The translations under genes were made by a program, and so were the position numbers. DNA of 64,000 nt from Fodinibius sp. Rm-B-1B1-1 (lineage in GTDB: Bacteria; Bacteroidota; Rhodothermia; Balneolales; Balneolaceae). The stretch covers positions 248,001-312,000 of the forward strand of contig NZ_JBCFYD010000002.1 in NCBI RefSeq assembly GCF_038594945.1. The letters run 5' to 3'. Shown in pieces: positions 9,240 to 19,149 of the stretch (position 1 is its first letter; each line of letters opens with the position of its first letter). Below the pieces are notes generated by a model. The model saw nothing but the letters and a program-made list of their open reading frames with translations, was not told the DNA's origin and ran no database searches.

Positions 9240-10520
9240 ATGCGTTTTTCATCTGTAAAACCTGTTTGGGAGTATCTTGAAGGTATCCCAAAATTCCAAT
9301 CCAAAGGGGCGTCTTCAGCAGAGTTTACCTTGTCACGGTTCCGAAATTTTTGTGAGGCTACAGGCAACCCGCATCAGCAATTTAAATCGATACATGTCGG
9401 CGGAACTAATGGCAAGGGCAGTACGTGCAATATTTTGGCATCGGTGTTGCAGCAGTATAATTATAGAGTAGGGGTATATACGTCGCCCCATATTACTCGA
9501 TATAATGAACGGTTTTGTGTAGATGGTCAGCTTCTTCCGGATGAAAAACTGGTGGCATTCTTTAATAAATATGTCGAACAGATTGAGGAGTATAATCTGA
9601 CCTATTTTGAGATTAGCACGGCGATTGCCTTTTGGTGGTTCGCGGATTCTGAAGTGGATATTGCTTGTATTGAGGTTGGGCTTGGTGGCCGTTTGGATGC
9701 TACTAATATTATTAATCCGTTAGCAAGTGTTATCACCAGTATTGGGTTGGACCATACTGATATTTTGGGGGATACGGTTGCAGATATTGCACGAGAAAAG
9801 GCGGGAATTATTAAAGAAGGTCGGCCAGTAATATTGGGCGATTTGCCATCCAAAGGAGAAAAAATAGTGCGCCAGGTTGCGGAAAGTAAGCAGTGTTCGG
9901 TATTGTTAGCCCGGGAGTGTAATCCACAATGGAAAGCGCCGGGACAGTACCAATTGACGGTAGATGGCAATCAGTGGGATATCGCAAGTGATTTAACGTC
10001 TCCAATACAGGCGAAGAACCTGGCGATTGCCTGGCAGGTATGTCGAGCAATAAGTGATGAGTATCCAATTTCAATACCTGGTTTTGTTCGAGGTGTAGAA
10101 CAGGTAAATGCCGGTGCCGGACGGTTTGAGAAGCTCACAGATCGTCAACGTTGGTATTTTGATGGAGGGCACAATCTGGAAGCCGTTCAGGCTCTAAAAG
10201 AGTCAATTGCATCGGTAGGGGAAAGGAGCGAAGCTGTACTGGTACTTTCCCTAATGCGTGATAAGATCAATTCAGAAGTGATGAAGGAATTTTCAGAATT
10301 CAAAAATATCTATTATTATGGCTTAGCCCTTGAACGGGCAGCAACTTTTGACGATATTACACAATGGTTGCCAAAGGCTAATCCCTTTCCTGTTTCCGAT
10401 GATCAGCGTAAAAAGTTATTACAAAACGATTTGGATTCGGAATTAGTAATTTTTTCAGGAAGTTTTTACTTTTATGAAACAGTTCGGGACTGGGTTTCAA
10501 CTTTTGCTTTAAATCAATAA
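9240..10520 (+). CDS. folC: Bifunctional folylpolyglutamate/dihydrofolate synthase
   Basis: Adds glutamate to dihydropteroate and folates, an ATP-dependent Mur-ligase-type reaction. The P-loop is IHVGGTNGKGST (around residues 51-62); other family marks are YTSPHITRYNERF, EVGLGGRLDATNII, SIGLDHTDILGDT and the C-terminal FDGGHN. Length (426) is typical. Whether both activities are present cannot be judged from sequence alone, but no second folC is visible in the window. Confidence 0.95.
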   Translation: MRFSSVKPVWEYLEGIPKFQSKGASSAEFTLSRFRNFCEATGNPHQQFKSIHVGGTNGKGSTCNILASVLQQYNYRVGVYTSPHITRYNERFCVDGQLLPDEKLVAFFNKYVEQIEEYNLTYFEISTAIAFWWFADSEVDIACIEVGLGGRLDATNIINPLASVITSIGLDHTDILGDTVADIAREKAGIIKEGRPVILGDLPSKGEKIVRQVAESKQCSVLLARECNPQWKAPGQYQLTVDGNQWDIASDLTSPIQAKNLAIAWQVCRAISDEYPISIPGFVRGVEQVNAGAGRFEKLTDRQRWYFDGGHNLEAVQALKESIASVGERSEAVLVLSLMRDKINSEVMKEFSEFKNIYYYGLALERAATFDDITQWLPKANPFPVSDDQRKKLLQNDLDSELVIFSGSFYFYETVRDWVSTFALNQ

Positions 10521-10650
10521 TCCATATCTACCTGAATTTGCTTCCTTTTACAGTGTAGACCTATTCTCTATAGCTTCGGATATAAGATTATAGAACCATT
10601 TTATTCATCGTAACCCATTTTCATACTTAAATAGATAGAAGAAGAATATT

Positions 10651-12126
10651 ATGTCGGATTACCAAACCGATGGCGTTTCTCTTGAAGAAATAGATACTCT
10701 TCAGGATAGAACCGTTAAGGAACTTCGTGATTTAGCCCGTGAACAGGGATTAAGTTCAGTATCAAATTTGCGTAAGCAAGAATTGATTAATCGCATTACA
10801 CAGTCTGTACGCGATAAGGCAAGGGCTCGCGGTGAATTGGATTCTAATTCCAATAATTCATCTAATAATAATAGCCGAAGCAGAAATAGTTCGGGGCAAA
10901 GCAATAATAGTCGCGACAATAAAAAGAAGAAAAAGAGTGTTCATGACATCCTGCCCGAATCAGATGCACCTACGCTTGAAGAACGGCTCGCAGAGATTGA
11001 GCCTGAGTTGGGGCCATATCTTATCCAGGAGGGGACCCTCGAAATTTTACCCGATGGCTATGGATTCTTACGTTCGGTGAATTATAATTACAAGGCCAGT
11101 CCTGATGATATTTATGTATCGCCATCGCAAATTAAGCGATTTCGATTAAAGCAGGGCGATTGTGTAATTGGAATTATACGTCCCCCTAAGGTAGGCGAAC
11201 GCTATTTTGCACTACTTCGCGTAGATGGCGTTAATGGTAAAATCCCTCATGATATGGATAATCGTGAGGACTTCGATGACCTAATGCCGATCTACCCTGA
11301 AGAACGGTTAAAGCTTGAACACAAGCCCACGGAATATACTACGCGTACGGTTGATTTGTTTGCACCACTTGGAAAAGGACAGCGTGGCTTGATTGTGGCG
11401 CAGCCCAAGACCGGTAAAACAACGATTTTGCGTAATATCGCCAATGCGGTGAACGAAAATAATCCGGAGACAAAAATTATTATTCTTCTGATTGATGAGC
11501 GTCCGGAAGAAGTTACGGAGATGGAACGTAATGTAGAGCATGCTGAAGTGGTGGCCTCGACCTTTGATGAACGACCTGAAAATCATATTGGTCTTTCAGA
11601 GATTGTTTTTGAGAAAAGTAAACGACTCGTCGAAAGTGGGCACGATGTACTTGTATTGATGGATTCTATTACCCGATTAGCCCGGGCATACAATATTTGC
11701 CAGCCTTCATCGGGACGAACGATGTCGGGTGGAGTCGATTCGGAAGCATTGAAAGCCCCGCGCCAGTTGTTTAGTTCGGCGCGTAATGTTGAAAACGGCG
11801 GTAGTCTCTCCATTCTTGCTACAGCACTTGTCCAGACAGGTTCACGGATGGATGATCTTATTTTTGAAGAATTTAAGGGTACAGGTAATATGGAGATTGT
11901 GCTCGATCGTAATCTTTCGGAGCGACGTATTTATCCCGCTATGGATATATTCAAGAGTGGAACTCGTCGAGAGGAACTTATTGTACCGGAAGCTGAGCAT
12001 GAAAAGGTAGTACTATTGCGTCGCTACCTGAACCGTATGAATAGCTTTGAAGCAATGGAGTTTGTGCTTGACAAAATGAAAGGAACTGAAGATAACGAGG
12101 AATTCCTCCTTTCTATGAACCAGTAG
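10651..12126 (+). CDS. rho: Transcription termination factor Rho
   Basis: Hexameric RNA-dependent ATPase that ends transcription. The 491-residue protein has an N-terminal Rho_N helix bundle (residues 10-50), then a low-complexity Asn/Ser/Arg-rich and Lys-rich insert (about residues 65-95) of the kind common in Bacteroidota Rho, the RNA-binding cold-shock-like domain ([15 protein letters not shown]), and the ATPase core with Walker [10 protein letters not shown] (residues 250-258) and Walker [15 protein letters not shown]. The 130-bp leader may serve autoregulation, as in other bacteria, but no specific element was recognised. Confidence 0.97.
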   Translation: MSDYQTDGVSLEEIDTLQDRTVKELRDLAREQGLSSVSNLRKQELINRITQSVRDKARARGELDSNSNNSSNNNSRSRNSSGQSNNSRDNKKKKKSVHDILPESDAPTLEERLAEIEPELGPYLIQEGTLEILPDGYGFLRSVNYNYKASPDDIYVSPSQIKRFRLKQGDCVIGIIRPPKVGERYFALLRVDGVNGKIPHDMDNREDFDDLMPIYPEERLKLEHKPTEYTTRTVDLFAPLGKGQRGLIVAQPKTGKTTILRNIANAVNENNPETKIIILLIDERPEEVTEMERNVEHAEVVASTFDERPENHIGLSEIVFEKSKRLVESGHDVLVLMDSITRLARAYNICQPSSGRTMSGGVDSEALKAPRQLFSSARNVENGGSLSILATALVQTGSRMDDLIFEEFKGTGNMEIVLDRNLSERRIYPAMDIFKSGTRREELIVPEAEHEKVVLLRRYLNRMNSFEAMEFVLDKMKGTEDNEEFLLSMNQ

Positions 12127-12132
12127 AGAGGT

Positions 12133-12987
12133 TTACATCGGAAGTTGTTTGGCTAACACATACTTTTGATCTTCGTCTCGGATTAGCTTCCCTGCCTGTC
12201 CATTTTTAGAGTGGTAGAACAGAAGCAATGCCTTTTCTTGATAAGCTTGCTTAATTAATTGTACTTTTTGTTTTTTTGCCTCCAGCGGATACACATCTGC
12301 AGCCTCCATATCATAATTATTTAGCTGAAATTCTGTAGGCAACAAATCACCCATGTAGTAGGCCTTTTCACCATTACTTTCTATTTTAACAGTGGTATGC
12401 CCGGGCGTATGTCCACCAGTTCTTAAGAGCGTAATACCATCAAGTAATTTCGTAGAATTATCAGATAAAAAAGTGATTTGCTCTTGACTAACTAACTTAT
12501 ACAGATCATCAAGGCGATATCGTTCACTATAGGGGGTTTGTTCACTTTCTATTTGTTGGAGAGCAAAATCCCACTCTTTTTGATGGGTATAATATGTTGC
12601 GTTGGGAAAAGTGGGCTGCACGGTAGCGGTGTTATCGGTAAAGGTGGCACCTGCTGCGTGGTCGTAGTGTAGGTGAGATAATACAACGTGAGTGATATCT
12701 TCGCGCGTTAATCCGAAAATGCGAAGGTTGGTAGAGGCATTGGAAATATTCTTATCAGGAGAACCGGCATCCAGTCCCCAGCCAAGCCCGGTATCAAGTA
12801 AAATGTTGTGATTATCTGTTTGTATGAATACCGGATTGATACCGGACGTAACTAAATTGCCAGGCCCGGTATCATCGGTATGAGAAGATTTTGGGTGTGC
12901 TCTTTTAGCTCTGTTGATATGGCCGTCTCTAAAGAATTCAAAACGACCTTCACTAAGAATTTCAATCGTAAAAGAGCCTATTTCCAT
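12133..12987 (-). CDS. Metallo-beta-lactamase-fold hydrolase
   Basis: A 284-residue MBL-fold metal hydrolase. The zinc motif HLHYDH appears in VVLSHLHYDHAAG, with further ligands in GGHTPGHT and the YYMGDLLP segment. The overall layout (NPVFIQTDNHNILLDTGLG at the front) resembles the lactonase-like branch that includes AHL lactonases, but the substrate cannot be assigned. No signal peptide is present, so it should act in the cytoplasm. It begins 9 bp after sppA and is probably cotranscribed with it; its end is convergent with rho, 6 bp apart. Confidence 0.85.
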   Translation of the reverse strand: MEIGSFTIEILSEGRFEFFRDGHINRAKRAHPKSSHTDDTGPGNLVTSGINPVFIQTDNHNILLDTGLGWGLDAGSPDKNISNASTNLRIFGLTREDITHVVLSHLHYDHAAGATFTDNTATVQPTFPNATYYTHQKEWDFALQQIESEQTPYSERYRLDDLYKLVSQEQITFLSDNSTKLLDGITLLRTGGHTPGHTTVKIESNGEKAYYMGDLLPTEFQLNNYDMEAADVYPLEAKKQKVQLIKQAYQEKALLLFYHSKNGQAGKLIRDEDQKYVLAKQLPM

Positions 12988-12996
12988 AAGTAAATG

Positions 12997-14787
12997 TTAT
13001 TCGATGGTTATATCATAAGGGAATAGTGTGAGTGCATCGGGACGCTCTAATATGGAAAACTGTTTTTGAACCTTTTCCATTTCATCCGATAAGAACCAAC
13101 TATTTGGCAGGAGTGTTTTGGCTTGTGTAGCTGCAGAGCCCATGAACAATTCATAAAATGTTTTGGGCTTGGGATATTTAGCGATTTTATAGGTATCGAC
13201 ATTGGCTTTTTCGGCAGCAATACTCAATGCTTTATCGAGTCCGCCAAGTTCATCTACCAAGCCATTTTCTTTGGCATCGCCACCGGCCCATACGCGTCCC
13301 TGAGCAAGCTCATCCATCTCATCAACAGACATGCCTCGGTCATTAGCTGCCTTGGTTATAAATGTTTGATAGAAATTGTCAATATACTGCTGAAAGGCTT
13401 TCTCTTCGGATGATGATAATCCACTTGTTGGAAGCAGCCAGTCGGCATGCTCGTGGGTTTTAACTTCATCAAAGGTAATGCCAATCTTATCATTGAGAAG
13501 CTCTCGGGCATTAAACTTGGTTCCGAAGACACCAATAGATCCCGTAATCGTTGTAGGTTCTGCTACAATTGAGTCGCCAGCCATAGCAATATAATAACCG
13601 CCAGATGCTGCTACATTCCCCATTGAGACAATTACTGGAATATCTTTCTTCGTTTCGTGAATCATGCGCCAAATGGCATCAGAGGTACTGCCCGAACCGC
13701 CCGGACTACTAATACGAAGAACTATGGCCTTAACGTCATCATCTTCTCGGATGTCATCAAGCTGTTCTTTAATAAAATCAACCGTAATTTGTTGCTGGTT
13801 GTTGAAAGGAGAATCGGAGCTCACTTCAGGCATAATAGGTCCGTTTGCGTAGACGACCGCAATTTTATCAGACGTGGATGGTGTAGAAAGTCCGGCTGAT
13901 GAAGGTGATACCTTGGAGTATCGGTCGAAGTTGACTGTCTTGATAGAAGCACTTTCATCAAGTCCGATTCGGTTTTTCATGTAGTTTACCAACTCATCAG
14001 TATAAACGAGGGAGTCTATTAAATTTTCTTGGAAACCAAACTGTGTGGTCAAGTTAGGTTGACTGTTCAGTAGGTTATTAAGCTCATCTTTTGAATGTCC
14101 TGTTTTGGCACTTACGGCATCCAAAAAGACGGAGCTGGATTGATTTAATATCTGTGTTAGCTGATACTCATTTTCTTCAGACAGGTCAGTACGGTAAAAG
14201 GGTTCGACTGCGCCTTTATACTTTCCGTGACGGATCACTTCGGCATCCACGCCAATTTTTTCGAACATGTTATCGAAAAAGGTGACCTGGCTAAAGAATC
14301 CATCAAATTCAAAGAATGACTCTGGTGGAGCAAAAACAGAATCAGTTGCTGTTGCTAAGTAATATCCTTTTTCGTTGTATCCCAAGTCATTGGTGCTGGC
14401 ATAAATAAATTTATCAGAACTGTCGCGGAAGGCACTTATCAGGCGGTGTGCTTCCTGGAGGTTGGCCCAGCTTTCTGTCATAAAATCGATTTCGAGCCAT
14501 ATGCCTTCGACGTTATCATGGGCTTGAGCTTTGGATAGATTTTCTTTTAATGTTTCGAGCGAGACCTTATCATTGTTTGACTGATTGAATAGCTCGTCCA
14601 GCGGGTTTTGGGAATCTTGACTGGGCAACATTCCACTGAGCGAAATTTTGAGCACAGAATTGCTCTGGATATAGGGTTCCGGTTCTTGAGAACTGGTAGA
14701 TACCGTGATAATAGCAATAAAGAATATCAACAGCAGAGCAATGAGAGTACCCAGCGTTGCGGCAATAAGTGTTTTGAAAAAATTCAT
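12997..14787 (-). CDS. sppA: Signal peptide peptidase SppA, long (67K) type
   Basis: Membrane-bound serine protease that degrades cleaved signal peptides. The single N-terminal membrane helix spans about residues 5-30. The two tandem SppA domains of the long type are present: the general base Lys is K191 in HGKYKGAVEPF and the nucleophile is S395 in GNVAASGGYYIAMAGD, agreeing in spacing with the E. coli K209/S409 pair. Length 596 is normal. It heads a two-gene unit with the MBL hydrolase and is divergent from the oxidoreductase gene. Confidence 0.95.
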   Translation of the reverse strand: MNFFKTLIAATLGTLIALLLIFFIAIITVSTSSQEPEPYIQSNSVLKISLSGMLPSQDSQNPLDELFNQSNNDKVSLETLKENLSKAQAHDNVEGIWLEIDFMTESWANLQEAHRLISAFRDSSDKFIYASTNDLGYNEKGYYLATATDSVFAPPESFFEFDGFFSQVTFFDNMFEKIGVDAEVIRHGKYKGAVEPFYRTDLSEENEYQLTQILNQSSSVFLDAVSAKTGHSKDELNNLLNSQPNLTTQFGFQENLIDSLVYTDELVNYMKNRIGLDESASIKTVNFDRYSKVSPSSAGLSTPSTSDKIAVVYANGPIMPEVSSDSPFNNQQQITVDFIKEQLDDIREDDDVKAIVLRISSPGGSGSTSDAIWRMIHETKKDIPVIVSMGNVAASGGYYIAMAGDSIVAEPTTITGSIGVFGTKFNARELLNDKIGITFDEVKTHEHADWLLPTSGLSSSEEKAFQQYIDNFYQTFITKAANDRGMSVDEMDELAQGRVWAGGDAKENGLVDELGGLDKALSIAAEKANVDTYKIAKYPKPKTFYELFMGSAATQAKTLLPNSWFLSDEMEKVQKQFSILERPDALTLFPYDITIE

Positions 14788-14895
14788 AAGGGAAATGAAA
14801 TCTATTATTTCAGAATTAATTGCAGTGATGAATTGTTAGCCAATCCGTGTACGTCAAATTTTGAAGTATGTTATTAAAAGTGAGTATGAGAAACA

Positions 14896-16494
14896 ATGTC
14901 TAAACAGGATGTTTTAATTATTGGTTCAGGTCATAATGGCTTGGTTACAGGGTGTTATTTAGCCAAAGAAGGGTATAACGTAACAGTTCTTGAGCGTCAG
15001 CAGCAGCTGGGCGGAGCGGTAAGCACCGAAACGATGTTCACCTCATCGAAATATCCCGAGGGATTTCGTATGGATGTGGGATCATCTGTGCATATCATGA
15101 TTCACCAAACGGGGATTTTGGAAGAGCTGGAATTAGAAAAGTATGGGCTGGATTATATCGAGATGGATCCCATTATGTCTTATCCGGTGCCCGATGGGAA
15201 AGGAGTAATCCACTTTTTCAAGGATTTAGAACGAACCCTCGATTCGATCCAGAAAGTAGCTCCCGAAGATGTCGAAAACTATCGGGAGTTTGTGGAATTT
15301 TGGGGACGCATTAACGAAGGCGTACTAAAGGCATTTATGGTTCCCCCGTCTGGAAAGAATATTGTTACTGAGTTAGTCAAAGGGCAGTTGCGTAATGGCG
15401 GAATCTTTGAAAAAGGAAAACAGCTTACCGGTCTGCAAAAGATATTGAGTAGTTATGGAAAAGTCGTTGATGATGCCTTTGAGAGTCCGCATATGAAGGC
15501 GGCTCTGATGTGGTTTGCGGCACAGTCGGGGCCTACGCCCGATCACCCCGCTACGGGCGATTTCGCCGGTTGGCAGTCGATGTTACATCAAAGCGGGGCC
15601 AAGCATCCGCGGGGAGGAAGTGGGATGCTGACGCAGGCTATGGCACGGTTTATTGAAGCACACGGCGGTGAAATTATTACTGGTTCTCCTGTCACAAATA
15701 TCATTATTGAAGATGGAGAAGCCCTTGGGATAAAAACGGAGGATAATGAGTATCGTGCGGATACCATTATTTCAAACGCCCATGTGCAAACAACGATGAT
15801 GAAATTAGTGGGGCGTGAGCATTTGCCGAACGCGACCTATGAAAAGGTTGAAAATATTAATGTGGGTAATGGATTTGGAATGGTGATTCGATGTGCGGTG
15901 GAAGAGTTGCCACAATATACCGCTTGCCCTGATGATCCATACATTCACAATGGGATGCAGTTGCTTGCCCCATCGGTGCAGTATATGAATAATGCGATTG
16001 GAGATTATCACCAGAAAAAGCCTCCGAAAGATCCTGCTGTGTTGGCAATGACGTTTTCGGAAATTGATCCTGACGTAGCTCCAAGTGGGGGACATACCCT
16101 TTATGCGTGGGCGCAGTGGCACCCGTATGAGTTACAAGATGGTCTTCACTGGGATGATATTCGAGAGCGGGAAGCCCAAAAGATTTATAATGTGGTAACC
16201 CGTTATGCCCCAAATATGGAGGGTAATCTAATTGATTGGTATATTCAGTCGCCGCTGGATATTGAACGGAAGCATGGATTGTTACGTGGCAATGTGATGC
16301 ATGTAGAGATGAGTTTTGATCAGATGTTTATGTTTCGGCCTATTCCGGAGATGAGTGAATATAAAACACCTATTGGAAACCTTTATTTATCTTCGGCTTC
16401 TTGTCATCCCGGTGGAGGAGTTTTTGGTGCAGCAGGATATAATGCCGCACAAGTTATTTTAAAAGACAACAAGAAATCTTGGTTCAAATTTTAG
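14896..16494 (+). CDS. Phytoene-desaturase-like FAD oxidoreductase (PYROXD2-like)
   Basis: A 532-residue flavoprotein with the dinucleotide-binding motif LIIGSGHNGLVTGCYLAKEG at residues 6-25 and the following ERQQQLGGAVSTE. The C-terminal motif PGGGVFGAAGYNAAQVIL closes the FAD site. This branch is related to carotenoid desaturases and to the PYROXD2 group rather than to true CrtI, and there are no carotenoid genes nearby, so the substrate is unknown. It precedes alanine racemase by 13 bp on the same strand. Confidence 0.8.
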   Translation: MSKQDVLIIGSGHNGLVTGCYLAKEGYNVTVLERQQQLGGAVSTETMFTSSKYPEGFRMDVGSSVHIMIHQTGILEELELEKYGLDYIEMDPIMSYPVPDGKGVIHFFKDLERTLDSIQKVAPEDVENYREFVEFWGRINEGVLKAFMVPPSGKNIVTELVKGQLRNGGIFEKGKQLTGLQKILSSYGKVVDDAFESPHMKAALMWFAAQSGPTPDHPATGDFAGWQSMLHQSGAKHPRGGSGMLTQAMARFIEAHGGEIITGSPVTNIIIEDGEALGIKTEDNEYRADTIISNAHVQTTMMKLVGREHLPNATYEKVENINVGNGFGMVIRCAVEELPQYTACPDDPYIHNGMQLLAPSVQYMNNAIGDYHQKKPPKDPAVLAMTFSEIDPDVAPSGGHTLYAWAQWHPYELQDGLHWDDIREREAQKIYNVVTRYAPNMEGNLIDWYIQSPLDIERKHGLLRGNVMHVEMSFDQMFMFRPIPEMSEYKTPIGNLYLSSASCHPGGGVFGAAGYNAAQVILKDNKKSWFKF

Positions 16495-16507
16495 GTACAC
16501 GGCTTTC

Positions 16508-17572
16508 ATGATTAAAAAAACAAATTCGATAGTAGAGGTTGATTTATCCAAGCTGAAAAATAACCTTCAGGTATTGTTATCAAATCTGGATGCTGACACA
16601 GAGGTGATGGCTGTTGTCAAAGCAGATGGATATGGTCATGGAGCTGTTGAGGTTGCCAGTACCCTGGAGCCGGAGGTTGACGCTTTTGCTGTGAATGATT
16701 TGAATGAGGGTATTCAGCTTCGTAAGCAAGGCGTTGCTAAACCAATCCTTGTTTTTGAGGTCCCTGAGAAGTCCACAGCCACACAATATCGAGTTCATAA
16801 CTTGACGGCTACAATAAGTGCTCAGGAACATTTCGATTGGTTGCCGAATGGCACGTCGTATCATCTTAATTTTGATACCGGCATGGGACGGATGGGATTT
16901 CGGCCTGAGGAGGCTCAGCGTATTTCAAAGATTGTAAAAGATTACGATAATCTTTTTTGCACGGGTATTTACAGTCACTTTGCAACTGCTGATCAGCCCG
17001 GGTCAAATTTTGTAAGCGAACAGCAAAAGTTGTTTGAACAGGTGATAGGTTATTTTCCATCCGAATTAACGACCCATGTTGCCAACACCGGTGCGTCGGC
17101 ATTTTATAGCAACAATTCTTTTGACATGGTTCGGCTTGGTATTGGTTTATATGGATACCCACCGGGAGAAACTTCGATAGAAGGGCTTGCCCCCATTATG
17201 CAGTGGAAGACCAGGCTGGTACAAATAAAATCGATTGTTGCTAATACGCCAGTTAGTTATGGGGCAACCTGGAAGGCCCCGATGGACGGTTATTTAGGAA
17301 TTATACCGGTTGGTTATGATGATGGATTAAAAAGAGGTCTTTCAGGAAATGTGCAAATTCAAATTAATGGCTCCCGGTATCCACTGGTAGGAAAGGTCAC
17401 AATGAACTATTCCATGGTCTTTTTAGGAAAAGACCAATTTAAGCCAGGTACGCGTGTAGATCTTTTTTATTCAGATAGTGATGCCTGGGATTGGGCATCA
17501 AAAATAGATACTATTGCTTATGAAATTTTGACCAGTGTCAATACCAAGATTCCCCGTGAGTATATTTTATGA
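16508..17572 (+). CDS. alr: Alanine racemase
   Basis: PLP enzyme that makes D-alanine for peptidoglycan. The PLP lysine is K38 in AVVKADGYGHG; the second catalytic residue lies in the VSYGATWKAP tyrosine segment, and DMVRLGIGLYGYPP and IPVGYDDGLKR are typical. The usual GRVCMD motif near residue 297 reads GKVTMN here, with Asn replacing the common Asp. Length 354 is slightly short. The downstream FKBP gene is convergent. Confidence 0.93.
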   Translation: MIKKTNSIVEVDLSKLKNNLQVLLSNLDADTEVMAVVKADGYGHGAVEVASTLEPEVDAFAVNDLNEGIQLRKQGVAKPILVFEVPEKSTATQYRVHNLTATISAQEHFDWLPNGTSYHLNFDTGMGRMGFRPEEAQRISKIVKDYDNLFCTGIYSHFATADQPGSNFVSEQQKLFEQVIGYFPSELTTHVANTGASAFYSNNSFDMVRLGIGLYGYPPGETSIEGLAPIMQWKTRLVQIKSIVANTPVSYGATWKAPMDGYLGIIPVGYDDGLKRGLSGNVQIQINGSRYPLVGKVTMNYSMVFLGKDQFKPGTRVDLFYSDSDAWDWASKIDTIAYEILTSVNTKIPREYIL

Positions 17573-17585
17573 TATACAAGAGGCT

Positions 17586-18149
17586 TTATTGAATACCGGT
17601 TAGTTCAACGTCATACCGTAAGGTTTCATCTCGTAAATCCATTCCATTGACACCCGGACGGTTGTCATTATATCCAAGGGAAGGAGGGACAATGATGACT
17701 CGTTTTTCGTTTTGCTTCATCCCCAATAATCCACGACGAAACCCTTCAATTTGTGCTGATTGCTGGGAGGTGGAATTTGGTGTTAAGTTGCTAATAAGAG
17801 CCGAAGAGGTATTGCTGTCGGCATAGGTGCTCTCAAAAATTTCTCCATCTCCTGATCCACCTTCAAAAATTCGGCCAGTATATTTTAAGCCAATCTGGTC
17901 ACGAGATGTTACGGTACAGTACTCTTCTATACCGCCGGGACAATCTCCTTTTTCAATGACATATATTTCAACGCCGCCTTCTTTCGTATAGGTTGTATCA
18001 GCATTGGATAGATCGTAAGATTCCGGGACGGTGCTAAAATCAGGTCCGGTAGGGCGACGATTGTTGTTATCATTACACGCCTGAAAAGCCAATGTTGTAG
18101 ATAATAATAAGGCGAAAAACAGAAGGGGAGATTTGCTAAAAAAATTCAT
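17586..18149 (-). CDS. FKBP-type peptidyl-prolyl isomerase lipoprotein
   Basis: A 187-residue lipoprotein with signal ending in AFQAC (residues 21-25). After a ~50-residue linker comes an FKBP domain with LKYTGRIFEGG and EGFRRGLLGMKQNEKR followed by VPPSLGYND. These enzymes speed proline isomerisation of exported proteins in the periplasm or at the membrane. The active-site loop carries an insert (around DSNTSSALISN) compared with minimal FKBPs. It lies 137 bp downstream of tatC, possibly within the same transcript. Confidence 0.9.
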   Translation of the reverse strand: MNFFSKSPLLFFALLLSTTLAFQACNDNNNRRPTGPDFSTVPESYDLSNADTTYTKEGGVEIYVIEKGDCPGGIEEYCTVTSRDQIGLKYTGRIFEGGSGDGEIFESTYADSNTSSALISNLTPNSTSQQSAQIEGFRRGLLGMKQNEKRVIIVPPSLGYNDNRPGVNGMDLRDETLRYDVELTGIQ

Positions 18150-18286
18150 TGATTAGATAAAGATTGAAATCGAATTTTATTCACGATGCCAATAGTAACA
18201 TAATTGGCAACAGCTGATTATGCTGATTTTTAATTACTGCTAAAGGTAACGTATTTCGAGTGCACAGGAAAACAAAAACTTTCCCA

Positions 18287-19129
18287 TCACCCATCACTAA
18301 ACGCTTGTTCCAGCTCTTTGTTGCGTTTACGTACCCCTAATTTGCTGATCCATACCGAAAGTTGGAAAAGCAATACCAGTGGTACTGCAATAAGTACTTG
18401 AGAAACGGGATCGGGGGGCGTCAAAAATGCCGATAGAATAAAGCACATGATGATGGCATGGCGTCGGTACTGTACTAAGAATTCGGGCGTAAGTAATCCG
18501 AATTTTGAGAAGAAGTAACTTAATACCGGCAGTTGAAATATGATTCCACATGATATTACCCACATGGTTAATGAGCTAAAATACTCATTGATATCAAAAT
18601 CGTTATGGATGGCATCAGAAATTTGGAATTGACTAAAAAACTGGAGTGCAAAGGGTACCAGGATAAAGTATCCAAAAGCAACGCCTAACAAGAAAAAGAA
18701 GGTGATAAATGCAGTATGTCCTACTGACTTCCACTTCTCCGATTTTTCCATAGCGGGCTCAATAAACGACCATATTTGGTAAAAGAATATGGGAGATCCC
18801 AGAATGGCTCCAAAGACAATGAGCGTACCCCAATAGGTGAAAAACTGCCCCGGTAGTTTTCGGCTTTGGATGGTGAGATCAATGGCCTCGATACCAAGAA
18901 GCTGATAGACAAAAAAGTCAGATTTAGTAGGGCCAAGCATAACCTTATCGACAAGAAAATCGCCAAAAAAGAAGGCTATAGTGATGCCCAGGGCTATTCC
19001 GGCTAATCCTTTAATAAGGCGCCAGCGTAGTTCTTCCAAGTGGTCTAAAAACGACATATTGGAAGTTCGATCTTCAGGCTTTTTGGCTTCGGGCAGATCC
19101 CCAGTCATTATTTGACGTTCTTGGTTCAT
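18287..19129 (-). CDS. tatC: Sec-independent protein translocase TatC
   Basis: Integral membrane receptor of the twin-arginine export system. The diagnostic FLDHLEELRWRL starts at about residue 26 and six membrane helices follow, with the first periplasmic loop enlarged compared with E. coli. The ATG at 19129 gives a 25-residue polar N-terminal extension; a later ATG directly before FLDHLEELR is a possible alternative start. No tatA/B is visible in the window. It is 20 bp downstream of glyA. Confidence 0.95.
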   Translation of the reverse strand: MNQERQIMTGDLPEAKKPEDRTSNMSFLDHLEELRWRLIKGLAGIALGITIAFFFGDFLVDKVMLGPTKSDFFVYQLLGIEAIDLTIQSRKLPGQFFTYWGTLIVFGAILGSPIFFYQIWSFIEPAMEKSEKWKSVGHTAFITFFFLLGVAFGYFILVPFALQFFSQFQISDAIHNDFDINEYFSSLTMWVISCGIIFQLPVLSYFFSKFGLLTPEFLVQYRRHAIIMCFILSAFLTPPDPVSQVLIAVPLVLLFQLSVWISKLGVRKRNKELEQAFSDG

Positions 19130-19149
19130 GGAAGTGGGTTAGGAACTTA

